From an uncultured Dermabacteraceae bacterium (lineage in GTDB: Bacteria > Actinomycetota > Actinomycetes > Actinomycetales > Dermabacteraceae), in contig CALTZZ010000057.1 of NCBI GenBank assembly GCA_943913905.1, forward strand, positions 1-13,890: a stretch of DNA of 13,890 nucleotides. Reading direction: 5' to 3'. Within the stretch, counting starts at the first letter, position 1; the number at the start of each line of letters is the position of its first letter. The notes beneath the pieces were generated by a model. That model saw nothing but the letters and a program-made list of their open reading frames with translations. It had not been told where the DNA came from and did no database searches. This document shows positions 6,786 through 13,890 of the stretch, piece after piece. Both the position numbers and the translations under genes were made by a program.

Positions 6786-8784
6786 GAGCCGTCACCACGG
6801 TGCGGGCCTTCGTGATGATCTCGCTGTATTCTTCGTCTGGGTCGGAGAGCCGGGTGATGGCACCGCCCACCCCGAACGTGACGCCGTGAGCATCAATGAC
6901 GGCAGTGCGAATCACGATGGATAGCGACAGTGCTCCACTCAAGGACACCCACCCGATTGCACCGGAATAGACGCCGCGTTCCCCTGCCTCCATCGTGTTG
7001 AGCAGCTGAACCGTACGCAGTTTGGGGGCGCCGGTCATGGACCCACCGGGGAACGTGACCTCCAGGGCATCGACCGCGGTGCGTCCGGGAGACAGCGTGC
7101 CGCGAACGGTCGAGATCAGCTGGTGCACCGTGGGGAAGGATTCGACCGCAAAGATTGATGGCACGTGCACGGTTCCCGGGTCGCACACGCGTGAGAGATC
7201 GTTGCGCACAAGGTCCACGATCATGAGGTTCTCGGCGCGGTCCTTTTCACTGTCGTGAAGTTCCGTCCGCAAGACGGCGTCGGTCTCTCCACTCCCCCGC
7301 GGTCGCGTCCCCTTGATCGGGCGGGACTCTACCTCGCCCGTTGCTGTGACGCTGAGGAAGCACTCGGGTGAGGCGCTCGCGACGCTGAAATCGCCGCAGC
7401 GAAGGAAGGCGCCGTAGGGAACGCGTGACAGCTCGCGCAGCACGCGGTATACCTCCCATGGGTCGTACTCGCCGCGAATGTGCCCCTCGTTAGTGAGGCA
7501 TAGTTCGTAACTTTCGCCGGCGTCGATGAGACGGTGGCATTCCGCGATGAGCTCGAGGTAGCGCTCGCGTGAGTGACGGAACCGCACCGTGCGTTCAATC
7601 TCGGCATCGGTCGCGGGGGTGGGAACACTTGCTGCTCGTGGGGCCGACGCCGTCCACGTTTCTATCAGCGCTGACGCCTCCTGCACCCATGTGTGTGCCG
7701 CGTCTTCCTCGCCCTCTCCGCGAACGCGGGGCGCGAGGGCGAGGGCTCGCACGGTCCGCTCGTTGTGGTCGACCACGAGTGCTCGGTCCAGGAAATGCAT
7801 GACGGCGTCTGGCTGCTCGGCGTTACGAGAGCGCAGCCCGTCAACGTTCTGCGCATCGGTACGCAGCGTCTCTTCGCCGATTCCGTACCCGATGTATCCG
7901 GCGTACCCGAGTCCGAACCCGCCGCACGATTCGGCGATGGCGAGTCCGTCGGCGTCGAGTCGATACGAGGCGAGTTCGGCACGCAGGCGCTGCACAAAGG
8001 TGCTGGTGGATTCCCCCACGCGATGGGCGAGCGTGTGATCGGCTTTGCCCAAATAACTGAATCGCGAGCGTGCATCGTCGCTCGCCGAGTCGAGCCACAC
8101 GGATGCCTCCGAGTCTCCGAAGAAGCGATTGAAGAGTTCGTCGGGAGCGACTCGTAGGGGTATCGACGCACTCGCGAGGAGAGTGTGCGTGGGGTGGATG
8201 TGAGTGGCGAGGAACGCTCGCATGAGCTGCAGACCCGCCTCGCTACGGATTGATTCGGGGTGGAACTGCACGCCCCAGGCGCGATGGAGACGGTGACGGA
8301 GCGCTTGCGCCGTGCCGTCAGCGGCGGTCGCGAGCACATCGAGGTTCACCCCCGCGTCCGTGACGGCGAGCGAGTGGTAGCGGACGGCAGTAAATGTGGG
8401 CGGTAATGCACCGATCACAGGATCATCGTGAGCACCAGGTTCCAGGGTCATGACGCGTTCGCGGCCATGCATCGGCTCCGGTGCTCGCTCCACGCTTCCA
8501 CCCGCGCACACTGCCATGAGCTGCATCCCGAAGCACACTCCCAGCACGGGGATATCGAGCTCGAGCGCCTCACGGTACAGAGAACGTGAGTGCCCGCAAT
8601 CGGCGGGGTTAGACGGGGTTCCCGGCCCAGGCCCGATGATGAGGTGCGTGTACGCAGAGAGATCGGGAACCTGAGGCGCGTCGTGCGGGAGCACATCGGG
8701 CAATCCGCCGCACGCCGCTGCAACGAGGTGCGCAATGTTGAAGGTGAACGAGTCGTGATTATCCACGAGAAGAACACGAGTCAT
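6739..8784 (-). CDS. pabAB: Aminodeoxychorismate synthase, fused PabA-PabB
   Basis: 681 residues. The N-terminal class I glutamine amidotransferase domain (1-195) has DNHDSFTFN at 8-16, GPGPGTP, nucleophile C84 in GVCFGMQ, and H175/E177 in FHPES. The C-terminal chorismate-binding domain (about 215-670) has PIKGTRPRG with K491, the lysine typical of PabB rather than anthranilate synthase. It also has RAENLMIVDLVRNDLSRV, FPGGSMTGAPK (578-588) and a C-terminal EIITKA. Ammonia released from glutamine converts chorismate to 4-amino-4-deoxychorismate, the first step towards p-aminobenzoate and folate. Fusion of PabA and PabB is common in actinobacteria. Its ATG overlaps the pabC stop in an ATGA, so translation is coupled. 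The 3' end overlaps the convergent yigZ-like gene, leaving no room for a separate intergenic terminator. Confidence 0.94.
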   Translation of the reverse strand: MTRVLLVDNHDSFTFNIAHLVAAACGGLPDVLPHDAPQVPDLSAYTHLIIGPGPGTPSNPADCGHSRSLYREALELDIPVLGVCFGMQLMAVCAGGSVERAPEPMHGRERVMTLEPGAHDDPVIGALPPTFTAVRYHSLAVTDAGVNLDVLATAADGTAQALRHRLHRAWGVQFHPESIRSEAGLQLMRAFLATHIHPTHTLLASASIPLRVAPDELFNRFFGDSEASVWLDSASDDARSRFSYLGKADHTLAHRVGESTSTFVQRLRAELASYRLDADGLAIAESCGGFGLGYAGYIGYGIGEETLRTDAQNVDGLRSRNAEQPDAVMHFLDRALVVDHNERTVRALALAPRVRGEGEEDAAHTWVQEASALIETWTASAPRAASVPTPATDAEIERTVRFRHSRERYLELIAECHRLIDAGESYELCLTNEGHIRGEYDPWEVYRVLRELSRVPYGAFLRCGDFSVASASPECFLSVTATGEVESRPIKGTRPRGSGETDAVLRTELHDSEKDRAENLMIVDLVRNDLSRVCDPGTVHVPSIFAVESFPTVHQLISTVRGTLSPGRTAVDALEVTFPGGSMTGAPKLRTVQLLNTMEAGERGVYSGAIGWVSLSGALSLSIVIRTAVIDAHGVTFGVGGAITRLSDPDEEYSEIITKARTVVTALTASEGRPRRQTPRE

Positions 8785-9506
8785 GAAGCCTCACTGAGTT
8801 CAGTCACTGGTCGGGCACGCAGCCACAGTGCAGCGCGCCAGGCGTCGGCGTCCACAGCGGTTCGCAGCGGTTCACCGTCAAGGTGTGTCACGGTTCGGAT
8901 GGTGTGAAGGGCGCTGAGAAGCCAGACGGCGTCGGCCCCGCGCAGGTTCGCGAGTGTGAGCGTGTGCGTCACCACGGGCGTGTCCCACTCAGCCGCGAGG
9001 CCAAGGAGAGCTCCCTCCGTGGTGCTGGGAAGGCGGCAGGGCGTGCTGGAGGTCACCAGCGTGCCATCCACCCATGCCGCGAGGGTCCCGAAAGCCGCTT
9101 CGCGAACAACCTCAGGATTGTCGGGCTCCACAAGGACACCATCGCTTGCACCGCGCGATACGGCGGCGCTACGGACGCGCTCCTGCCACGGGAAGTCGGG
9201 GCCCTTCACACGCGGATTCACCCTACGGTCCGGTTCGGTATGCACCACGAGCTGCGCATTCACCTCGAGGCTCGCAGGAGACATCGGGCGCGGCTCAAGA
9301 GACCAGTTACCGTCACGCGCCACCACGATCTTCGGAAAATACAGGCCCGAGCGAGGAAGATCTGGCACCACTGCATCCAGAATGGCGTCGGCACCAGCGC
9401 CCGAGGAACGCAGCCGGTCGGCGTGCCCCCGCGGATTAATAAGCCGCCCATCGCGAAGCAGAAACGAATCGATGACCGGCATGCTCACCATCGTAGTAGC
9501 GCTCAA
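8781..9506 (-). CDS. pabC: Aminodeoxychorismate lyase-like class IV PLP enzyme
   Basis: Up to 241 residues, of the branched-chain aminotransferase/PabC fold. Probable PLP lysine is K101 in RVKGPDFP. VREAAFG (134-140) matches the conserved Glu/Ala-Thr stretch of the family, and LLSALHTIRTVTHLDG (196-211) matches the late S-x-R-G-[IV]-R-x(3)-LDG motif of PabC. The usual LPG[IV]T phosphate loop is changed to LPSTT. Its position just before pabAB, with an ATGA overlap, supports release of p-aminobenzoate and pyruvate from aminodeoxychorismate; a D-amino-acid aminotransferase-like role is less likely. The start is uncertain: TTG at 9506, ATG at 9491, GTG at 9488 and ATG at 9482 are all in frame. 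GGTGAG lies three bases before the 9482 ATG, and homology begins at about VIDSFLLRDGR, so the shorter versions are credible. Confidence 0.82.
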   Translation of the reverse strand: MSATTMVSMPVIDSFLLRDGRLINPRGHADRLRSSGAGADAILDAVVPDLPRSGLYFPKIVVARDGNWSLEPRPMSPASLEVNAQLVVHTEPDRRVNPRVKGPDFPWQERVRSAAVSRGASDGVLVEPDNPEVVREAAFGTLAAWVDGTLVTSSTPCRLPSTTEGALLGLAAEWDTPVVTHTLTLANLRGADAVWLLSALHTIRTVTHLDGEPLRTAVDADAWRAALWLRARPVTELSEAS

Positions 9507-9533
9507 CGTTCCATATCCGCCAACTTTGCCCCG

Positions 9534-9539
9534 TATGAT
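9534..9539 (+). promoter_or_regulatory. Possible -10 element for the symporter gene
   Basis: TATGAT in the 90-bp divergent region between pabC and the symporter gene is close to the TATAAT consensus. It would give a leader of about 50 nt containing the strong ribosome site. The best -35 candidate, TTCCAT (9509-9514), has a long 19-nt spacer. An alternative pair, TTGCCC (9526-9531) with TACGAT (9552-9557), has a 20-nt spacer. Neither is convincing. A promoter for pabC on the other strand must also lie here, but I see no clear one. Confidence 0.25.
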
Positions 9540-9584
9540 GGCGAACTCTCCTACGATGTCTTAAGTCCCTAGCACACCAGTCCC

Positions 9585-9592
9585 AAAGGAGG
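9585..9592 (+). promoter_or_regulatory. Strong ribosome binding site fixing the GTG start of the symporter gene
   Basis: AAAGGAGG is a near-perfect anti-16S match and ends 4 nt before GTG at 9597. It decides that start, and it is the strongest Shine-Dalgarno sequence in the window. Confidence 0.8.
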
Positions 9593-9596
9593 GCCT

Positions 9597-10799
9597 GTGA
9601 AGAAGGCGCTCAACTCACTTCTCCTCTACATCGCGATCGCGATTGTGACCGGCATACTCGTGGGGCTTGTGTCCCCCGACTGGCTCAGCCGAGGGTTCCA
9701 AACGTTCTCGAGCCTGTTCTCGAACTTCCTCGGGTTCATCATCCCGCTCATCATCATCGGCTTGATCACCCCGGCAATTGCAGAATTCGGAAAAGGCGCA
9801 GGCAAGTGGCTCGCCGTCACAGCGGCATTGGCATACACCTCGACGATTATCGCGGGTCTTTACGCCATCGGCGCTGGCTACCTCACATTCCCATTCCTGC
9901 TCGGTGACAACACCACCCTTTCCAAGGTGGCGGACCCTTCCACAAGCTTCGAACCCTACTTCACCGTTGAAGTGGAGCCTGTTTTCAGCGTCATGACCGC
10001 ACTCATCGTCAGCTTCGTGATGGGGCTCGGCATCGTCGCCGTGCGAGCAAAAACCATGACGGAAGCGTTCGTGGAACTGCGCGACATCGTCAACGTTGTG
10101 ATTGCACGCGTCATCGTGCCACTGCTGCCGTTTTACATCTTCACTGTGTTCGCAAATATGACGGCCGCGGGCGCAATCGGCAAGGTCATCATGCAAATGC
10201 TTGGCATCGTGGTCCTCGCGTTCGTGCTCACCGTCATCATGCTTATTCTCCAATACACGGCGGCTGGCATCTTCGTGGGCCGTAACCCGTTCATGATGCT
10301 CGGAAAGATGCTGCCCGCATACGCGACCGCGCTCGGAACGGCATCGAGCGCAGCCACGATCCCCGTCACGGTGAAGGGAGCAGAGAACGCAGGGGTGTCG
10401 TCACCCGTAGCAAGCTTCGTGGTTCCCCTCTGCGCCACCATTCACCTGGCGGGTTCCACGGTCAAGATCGTGCTGTTTGCCTTCGCAATCATGTGGGCCA
10501 CGGGCGCCGATTACTCGTTCGGGGCGCTCTTCGGGTTCGTATGCCTTCTGGGCATCGCCATGATCGCGGCCCCGGGAGTTCCGGGCGGCGCCATCGTGAC
10601 GGCGTCGGCCCTCCTCCAAGAACATCTGGGATTCGATGACGCTCAAGTGGCCCTCATGGTTGCTATCTACGTGGCGATCGACTCGTTCGGTACCGCCACC
10701 AACGTGACCGGCGACGGTGCGATCGCCGCCATCATCGACAAGCTCTCCGGAGGAAAGATCAGCGCCGACATCAAGGAAGAAGCCACCGACGTTCGTTAG
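9597..10799 (+). CDS. Dicarboxylate/amino acid:cation symporter family transporter
   Basis: 400 residues, integral membrane, about eight membrane segments plus two re-entrant hairpins as in GltPh/SstT. Hairpin 1 is seen as TALGTASSAATIPVTVK (244-260), hairpin 2 as APGVPGGAIVTAS (325-337), and the last core helix as IDSFGTATNVTGDG (361-374). Aligned with GltPh, D394, T398, N401 and D405 are kept (D362, T366, N369, D373). However, the side-chain-carboxylate-binding R397 is glycine (G365), and the NMDGT motif has become HLAGS (283-287). These changes argue against aspartate/glutamate and towards a neutral amino acid, as with SstT or ASCT (inference). The start is GTG behind a strong ribosome site. 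The glycosylase gene follows 9 nt downstream, so the two may share a transcript. Confidence 0.9.
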   Translation: MKKALNSLLLYIAIAIVTGILVGLVSPDWLSRGFQTFSSLFSNFLGFIIPLIIIGLITPAIAEFGKGAGKWLAVTAALAYTSTIIAGLYAIGAGYLTFPFLLGDNTTLSKVADPSTSFEPYFTVEVEPVFSVMTALIVSFVMGLGIVAVRAKTMTEAFVELRDIVNVVIARVIVPLLPFYIFTVFANMTAAGAIGKVIMQMLGIVVLAFVLTVIMLILQYTAAGIFVGRNPFMMLGKMLPAYATALGTASSAATIPVTVKGAENAGVSSPVASFVVPLCATIHLAGSTVKIVLFAFAIMWATGADYSFGALFGFVCLLGIAMIAAPGVPGGAIVTASALLQEHLGFDDAQVALMVAIYVAIDSFGTATNVTGDGAIAAIIDKLSGGKISADIKEEATDVR

Positions 10800-10808
10800 T
10801 GTGAAGCA

Positions 10809-11435
10809 ATGACTTCGCAGATGGGCGCCTCGTTCGAGCTGGATCCAGATCCACTCGTGACGGGGCGCCTTCTCCTTGGGTCGGTGTTACACGGCCGGGG
10901 CGTGAGCGTGGAAATTACCGAAGTCGAGGCCTACCTTGGCGAGACCGACCCCGCCTCCCACGCGTACAAGGGGCCGACGGCGCGCAACGCCGTCATGTTC
11001 GGCCCACCCGGCCACCTATACACGTACACGATGCACGGGCACACCTGCGCGAACGTGGTGTGCTCACCGGCCGGGGAAGCACGGGCGGTACTCGTGCGCG
11101 CCGGGCGCGTGATCGACGGTGAATCACTCGCGGAGGGGCGCCGCACGCGTCACGGAAGATTCCTGGCGCGCGGCCCCGGCAACCTGACGCGGGCACTCGG
11201 AATCACAATGGCCGACGGCGGCACGGCCCTCTTTGAGCCTCACTCCCCCGTTCGCCTCGAACTACGATCCGATGACGTGGCCGAGCCACCCATCAGTGCC
11301 GGACCCCGAGTGGGTGTGCCTCGGGCAGTCGATGCCCCCTATCGATTTTGGATCACGGGAGATCCGTCGGTCAGTGCGTACCGCCGGGCCGCGTCCGCGC
11401 CTGCACGCAAGCGCGGCGGCTCACATCCACTTTGA
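10809..11435 (+). CDS. mpg: Alkyladenine (3-methylpurine) DNA glycosylase, AAG/MPG family
   Basis: 208 residues, the full length of bacterial AAG proteins. Residues corresponding to the human AAG active site are present in order and spacing: E40 (human E125, catalytic base), Y42 (Y127), H51 (H136) and Y73 (Y159). Further family features are ARNAVMFGPPGHLYTY (58-73), CANVVC, RGPGNLTRALGIT (121-133) and the C-terminal SAYRRAASAPAR. It removes alkylated bases and hypoxanthine from DNA, starting base excision repair. Compared with the usual actinobacterial HGxHxCANV segment, one residue seems to be missing in MHGHTCANV (75-83). The ATG lies 9 nt after the symporter stop with a weak ribosome site; an in-frame ATG at 10821 is an alternative. 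The 3' end overlaps corA by 15 nt. Confidence 0.93.
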   Translation: MTSQMGASFELDPDPLVTGRLLLGSVLHGRGVSVEITEVEAYLGETDPASHAYKGPTARNAVMFGPPGHLYTYTMHGHTCANVVCSPAGEARAVLVRAGRVIDGESLAEGRRTRHGRFLARGPGNLTRALGITMADGGTALFEPHSPVRLELRSDDVAEPPISAGPRVGVPRAVDAPYRFWITGDPSVSAYRRAASAPARKRGGSHPL

Positions 11436-12542
11436 TTTCCGGAAAAACACGTACAGTCCCACGCCTACTAGGACCATGAGTACGAGCGACATCGGGTAGC
11501 CCCAACTCCAATGCAGTTCCGGCATGTGATCGAAGTTCATACCGTAGATCGCGCCGATCAGCGTGGGGGCGAACAGAATTGCGGCCCACCCCGAGATCTT
11601 CTTCATGTCGTCGTTTTGGCGCTGTGCCACCAGGGTCGCGTTCACATTAAGGATCTGCGCCAGTGAGTCGCGCAGGTCCACGACGTGCCGCTCGGCGTGA
11701 GCGAGATGGTCCTCGACGTCCGTGAGGTACGCCTGCAGGTCTTCCGGCACGTTGTATTTCGTGAAACCGGCGCGCAAGTCGTCGAGCACTTCGTGCAGCG
11801 AGGTGATGATGTGCTGCATGTCGATGACCTCTTGGCTGAGGCGGTAGATGCGCTGTGCAACGTCGGAGTCTCCGGTGAAGACCTGCCGTTCGATTTCTTC
11901 CTTATCGATCAATACGCCGCGCAACACGGGCGCGAAGCCGTCAACGATCGCATCGATCAGCCGGTAAACGATCGCCTCGGGGCCATACGACAGGTGCTGC
12001 TGCTCGGGTAGCAGGGCCTTTTCGCGAGCATCCAGGGCCGACGGATCTACGCCTTCAAAAGCCGTCGTGGGCCGTGCATCGAACCAGCGGCCATCCTGGC
12101 AGAGGACCGCGATGAGAGGACCACGGACGATCATGTGAAATTCCGAGAACTTCACCTGCTCGGTGGAATCCACATAGTGCGCCGACCGAGCCACGACGAA
12201 CATGACGTCTCCGTAACGCTCCACCTTGGGCCGTTGGTGCGCCACCATGATGTCTTCCACGAGCACGGGGTGCAGGTCCCACGCTTCGGCAAGCTCCGCG
12301 CGCTGTTCCGCGGTGGGGTTCGGGTACAACACGAGCGCTGTGTTCACCGATGCATCGGATGCGGCGTCCGTGAATTCCGTGAGCGTGGAGCCGGTGAACG
12401 ATTCCGCGATGCGGCCGTCTCGCACGAGCCGCATCAGCGGCGCATCAGGGCCACTACTACCTTGGCCTCCACGACCATTGACCCGACGACTCCCGCCCCG
12501 AGTGGGGCCCGTGTTCTTATCTGCGAACAACCGATTGCGCAT
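11421..12542 (-). CDS. corA: CorA-family magnesium/cobalt transporter
   Basis: 373 residues. It has a large cytoplasmic N-terminal domain, then a long helical stalk rich in Asp/Glu/Arg (about 220-315). Two C-terminal membrane helices follow (about 316-335 and 350-368). The selectivity motif YGMNF lies at 333-337 (GMN 334-336), followed by the loop HMPELHWSWGYP and a basic tail RKSKWM. This is the standard CorA layout, forming a pentameric Mg2+ (or Co2+/Ni2+) channel in the cell membrane. The first 35 or so residues are Arg/Gly/Ser-rich and unstructured, unlike the rest. The ATG start at 12542 is supported by GGAGAG (12556-12551) 8 nt upstream. The NlpC/P60 gene upstream on the same strand ends at a terminator, so corA is probably transcribed on its own. 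Confidence 0.93.
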   Translation of the reverse strand: MRNRLFADKNTGPTRGGSRRVNGRGGQGSSGPDAPLMRLVRDGRIAESFTGSTLTEFTDAASDASVNTALVLYPNPTAEQRAELAEAWDLHPVLVEDIMVAHQRPKVERYGDVMFVVARSAHYVDSTEQVKFSEFHMIVRGPLIAVLCQDGRWFDARPTTAFEGVDPSALDAREKALLPEQQHLSYGPEAIVYRLIDAIVDGFAPVLRGVLIDKEEIERQVFTGDSDVAQRIYRLSQEVIDMQHIITSLHEVLDDLRAGFTKYNVPEDLQAYLTDVEDHLAHAERHVVDLRDSLAQILNVNATLVAQRQNDDMKKISGWAAILFAPTLIGAIYGMNFDHMPELHWSWGYPMSLVLMVLVGVGLYVFFRKSKWM

Positions 12543-12550
12543 GACGTTTT

Positions 12551-12556
12551 CTCTCC
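12551..12556 (-). promoter_or_regulatory. Ribosome binding site of corA
   Basis: GGAGAG on the minus strand, 8 nt before the ATG at 12542. It supports the long start that includes the Arg/Gly-rich N-terminal tail. Confidence 0.7.
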
Positions 12557-12605
12557 GCTAGTGGACCGGAAGCGGCAACGCCGCCCCTCGATGCTAAAGC
12601 ACCAT

Positions 12606-12640
12606 GAAAAAGCGCCGCGCCCATGGAAGGACGCGGCGCT
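12606..12640 (-). terminator. Intrinsic terminator of the NlpC/P60 gene
   Basis: On the minus strand AGCGCCGCGUCC pairs with GGGCGCGGCGCU (12640-12629 with 12622-12611) around the 6-nt loop UUCCAU, and a run of five U follows at 12611-12607. The stem has 12 pairs, one of them a G-U that would be a C-A mismatch on the other strand, which supports the minus orientation. It begins 24 nt after the NlpC/P60 stop and lies upstream of corA. Confidence 0.9.
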
Positions 12641-12664
12641 CAAAGCTACCGTGAGTGCGATGAA

Positions 12665-13525
12665 TCAGCGCACCGAGTAGAAGGTCGGGTTGCCCCAGAT
12701 GCTGCGCTCGGTCACGGCGTCGGGGGTGCGGCCAGCGTCGATGACCTTGCCGTTGCCGGCGTAGATGCCGACGTGGCCGGGCCACGACACGAGGTCACCG
12801 GGCTGTGCCTGCGACTGCGAAATGCGGGTTGCCTGAGCCTTCTGGCCGCTCGAGCTGTGGGGAAGGTCGATGCCCACCTGCGAGTACACGTACTTGGTGA
12901 AGCCCGAGCAGTCGAAGCCCGAACCCGGGTTCGAAGCAGCCCAACGGTAGTCGGTGCCGATCTGCGAACGTGCAATGCTCAGGATCGAGTTCGAGGAGGT
13001 GCCGTTCGAGGAGCTGCTGGAGGACTTGTTCGAGCTGGTCTCGGTCACCTGAGCCGAGGAGGAGCCACCGTTAAGAGCACCGCGGGTCTCCGGGCCAACA
13101 ACGCCGTCAACGAGGCGAAGGTTGTTCGAGGACTGGAAGTCCATGACGGCGTTCTTCGTGCGCCAGCCGAACTTGCCATCAACGTTGAGGTTGGCGCCCT
13201 TGTTGTTGAGAGCGGCCTGCAGCGTGCTGACGTAGCCACCCTGGCTGCCCTTGCGGAGCTTGGTGGTGAAGTTGAGGGCGCTGGATTCGTCAACGGTCGT
13301 GGCGAGGGCGGACGCGTTGTTCTTCACGGCGATCTGCTGAACAGCTGCCTGGTTCACGGTGGTGTCGGCTGCGGGCGAGGTGGTGGGAGCTGCCTGTGCG
13401 CCGCCCATCGCGCTGAACGTAGCTGCGCCAGCGAGCGCAACGCCGCATGCGGTCTTGCCAGCAGGGCCGAAGGAGAGGCCGGTCTTAGCGAAGCCGGGTG
13501 CGCGGTGAGTGTTGTGTCGTGCCAT
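12665..13525 (-). CDS. Secreted NlpC/P60 peptidoglycan hydrolase with peptidoglycan-binding domain
   Basis: 286 residues. A basic N-terminus and hydrophobic stretch (about 24-40) end in AQA-AP, so signal peptidase cleavage after residue 45 is likely and the protein is exported. A PG_binding_1-type domain follows at about 90-152, including KGSQGGYVSTLQAALN, VDGKFGWRTKNAVMDFQ and GVVGPETRGAL. Next is a Ser/Asn-rich linker (153-180), then an NlpC/P60 cysteine peptidase domain (181-286) with C206 in GFDCSGF and H251 in WPGHVGIYAGNGK. The probable third residue is D263, 12 residues after the histidine; the RipA endopeptidase has Glu at that spacing. Such enzymes cut within peptide stems of peptidoglycan during growth and division. 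The ATG at 13525 has AAGGA 12 nt upstream, a rather long spacing. A 365-nt non-coding leader precedes it and a strong terminator follows. Confidence 0.93.
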   Translation of the reverse strand: MARHNTHRAPGFAKTGLSFGPAGKTACGVALAGAATFSAMGGAQAAPTTSPAADTTVNQAAVQQIAVKNNASALATTVDESSALNFTTKLRKGSQGGYVSTLQAALNNKGANLNVDGKFGWRTKNAVMDFQSSNNLRLVDGVVGPETRGALNGGSSSAQVTETSSNKSSSSSSNGTSSNSILSIARSQIGTDYRWAASNPGSGFDCSGFTKYVYSQVGIDLPHSSSGQKAQATRISQSQAQPGDLVSWPGHVGIYAGNGKVIDAGRTPDAVTERSIWGNPTFYSVR

Positions 13526-13890
13526 GAGTAATGCGTGTCCTTAGTTCTAACGTGTGGTGGTGCCGGAACCCGTGGGGGCCTCCATGGGAAGACCGGCGGC
13601 TGTATTCATAGTTGCTTTCCGAGGAATTCCGAGATCCGAAGTGCTTCTCGTTGAAGCGGCATCTTCATTTCCTGGTGACCACAACGCTACGGGTGCCGAA
13701 AGGGCGAATCTACGGACTTGGTCGAGCCGGTCATGGACTTTTACCGAATCCAGGGGTGCCTGCGCGGGCTGTCCAACAGACTTCCAGCGGAACTTGACCG
13801 CTAGACAACATGCCTTTACTTTTCTTTGCCCGAAATGTTCGTGACGTGGGCCGCCAGGCCAGCACTTTGAGGGGTCTTCAGGCATTCCCC
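13526..13890 (-). promoter_or_regulatory. Gene-free region, probable long structured 5' leader of the NlpC/P60 gene
   Basis: No open frame here shows family features or typical actinobacterial codon use, and base composition looks lower in GC than the genes. Read on the minus strand it contains several stems: an 8-bp hairpin at 13805-13783, CUGU-UGG-ACAG at 13779-13769, and GCUUC-AACGA-GAAGC at 13657-13643. The palindrome GGAATTCC lies at 13630-13623. CGGUCA (13800-13795) could instead pair with UGACCG (13733-13728), which would disrupt the first hairpin. Long leaders with c-di-AMP riboswitches are known upstream of actinobacterial cell-wall hydrolase genes, but I do not see the expected GGGGAACC and GGGGUGAA elements. 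The region is cut by the window edge, so a riboswitch could be incomplete. No clear promoter was found. Confidence 0.4.
13783..13805 (-). other. Hairpin in the NlpC/P60 leader
   Basis: On the minus strand UCUAGCGG pairs with CCGCUGGA around the loop UCAAGUU, giving 8 pairs. One pair (13803 with 13785) is U-G in the minus RNA but would be A-C on the plus RNA. The structure therefore fits transcription towards the NlpC/P60 gene. There is no U-run, so it is not a terminator. Confidence 0.45.

Noticed and set aside
9615..10253. 212-residue minus-strand frame opposite the symporter gene
   Set aside because: His/Asp/Glu-rich translation typical of the antisense of hydrophobic membrane-protein codons; no domain visible.
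13547..13885. 112-residue minus-strand open frame in the region before the NlpC/P60 gene
   Set aside because: No recognisable domain, atypical composition, poor ribosome site, and it ends 22 nt before the NlpC/P60 start across an area rich in hairpins. A leader is a better explanation, though a small unknown protein is not excluded.
13526..13890. c-di-AMP (ydaO-type) riboswitch
   Set aside because: The conserved GGGGAACC and GGGGUGAA segments are not found. A weak resemblance (GACAGC followed by CGCAGGC near 13773-13757) is not enough to call it.
1..13890. CRISPR array, tRNA, insertion sequence or prophage signs
   Set aside because: No regularly spaced direct repeats, tRNA-like cloverleaf, transposase, integrase or terminal inverted repeats were seen on either strand.

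Overview
The window looks like chromosomal DNA from a moderately high-GC Gram-positive actinobacterium. The strongest taxonomic marker is a mycothione reductase, since mycothiol is an actinobacterial thiol. A Pls-type polyamino-acid synthetase and a two-residue-exact match to the actinobacterial style of alkyladenine glycosylase agree with this. The compact layout and gene content would suit Micrococcales (a Dermabacter-like organism is possible), but the sequence alone does not fix the genus.

Layout. Positions 1-6059 hold three minus-strand genes in transcription order: mtr (mycothione reductase, 6059-4614), a 1300-residue Pls/PosA-type non-ribosomal peptide synthetase (4544-642), and the N-terminal 210 residues of an M1-family metallopeptidase (630-1, running off the window). 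A YigZ/IMPACT-family gene (6093-6785, plus) diverges from mtr across only 33 bp and overlaps convergently with the end of pabAB. pabC and pabAB (9506-6739, minus) form a translationally coupled p-aminobenzoate pair. Divergent from pabC is a dicarboxylate/amino-acid:cation symporter gene (9597-10799, plus), followed closely by an alkyladenine DNA glycosylase gene (10809-11435, plus). Then come corA (12542-11421, minus) and a secreted peptidoglycan-binding NlpC/P60 hydrolase (13525-12665, minus) with a clear intrinsic terminator. The last 365 bases (13526-13890) contain no convincing gene and look like a long, structured 5' leader of the NlpC/P60 gene.

How the genes work together. Most of the window is housekeeping: folate precursor synthesis (pabC-pabAB), thiol redox (mtr), DNA repair (mpg), Mg2+ transport (corA), amino-acid uptake and cell-wall remodelling. 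The accessory-looking part is the Pls-type synthetase with the M1 peptidase 11 nt behind it. By analogy with epsilon-poly-L-lysine producers, this could be a synthesis plus turnover/self-protection pair for a cationic isopeptide-linked polymer. The substrate and product cannot be read from sequence. No tRNA, rRNA, CRISPR array, insertion sequence or phage gene was seen.
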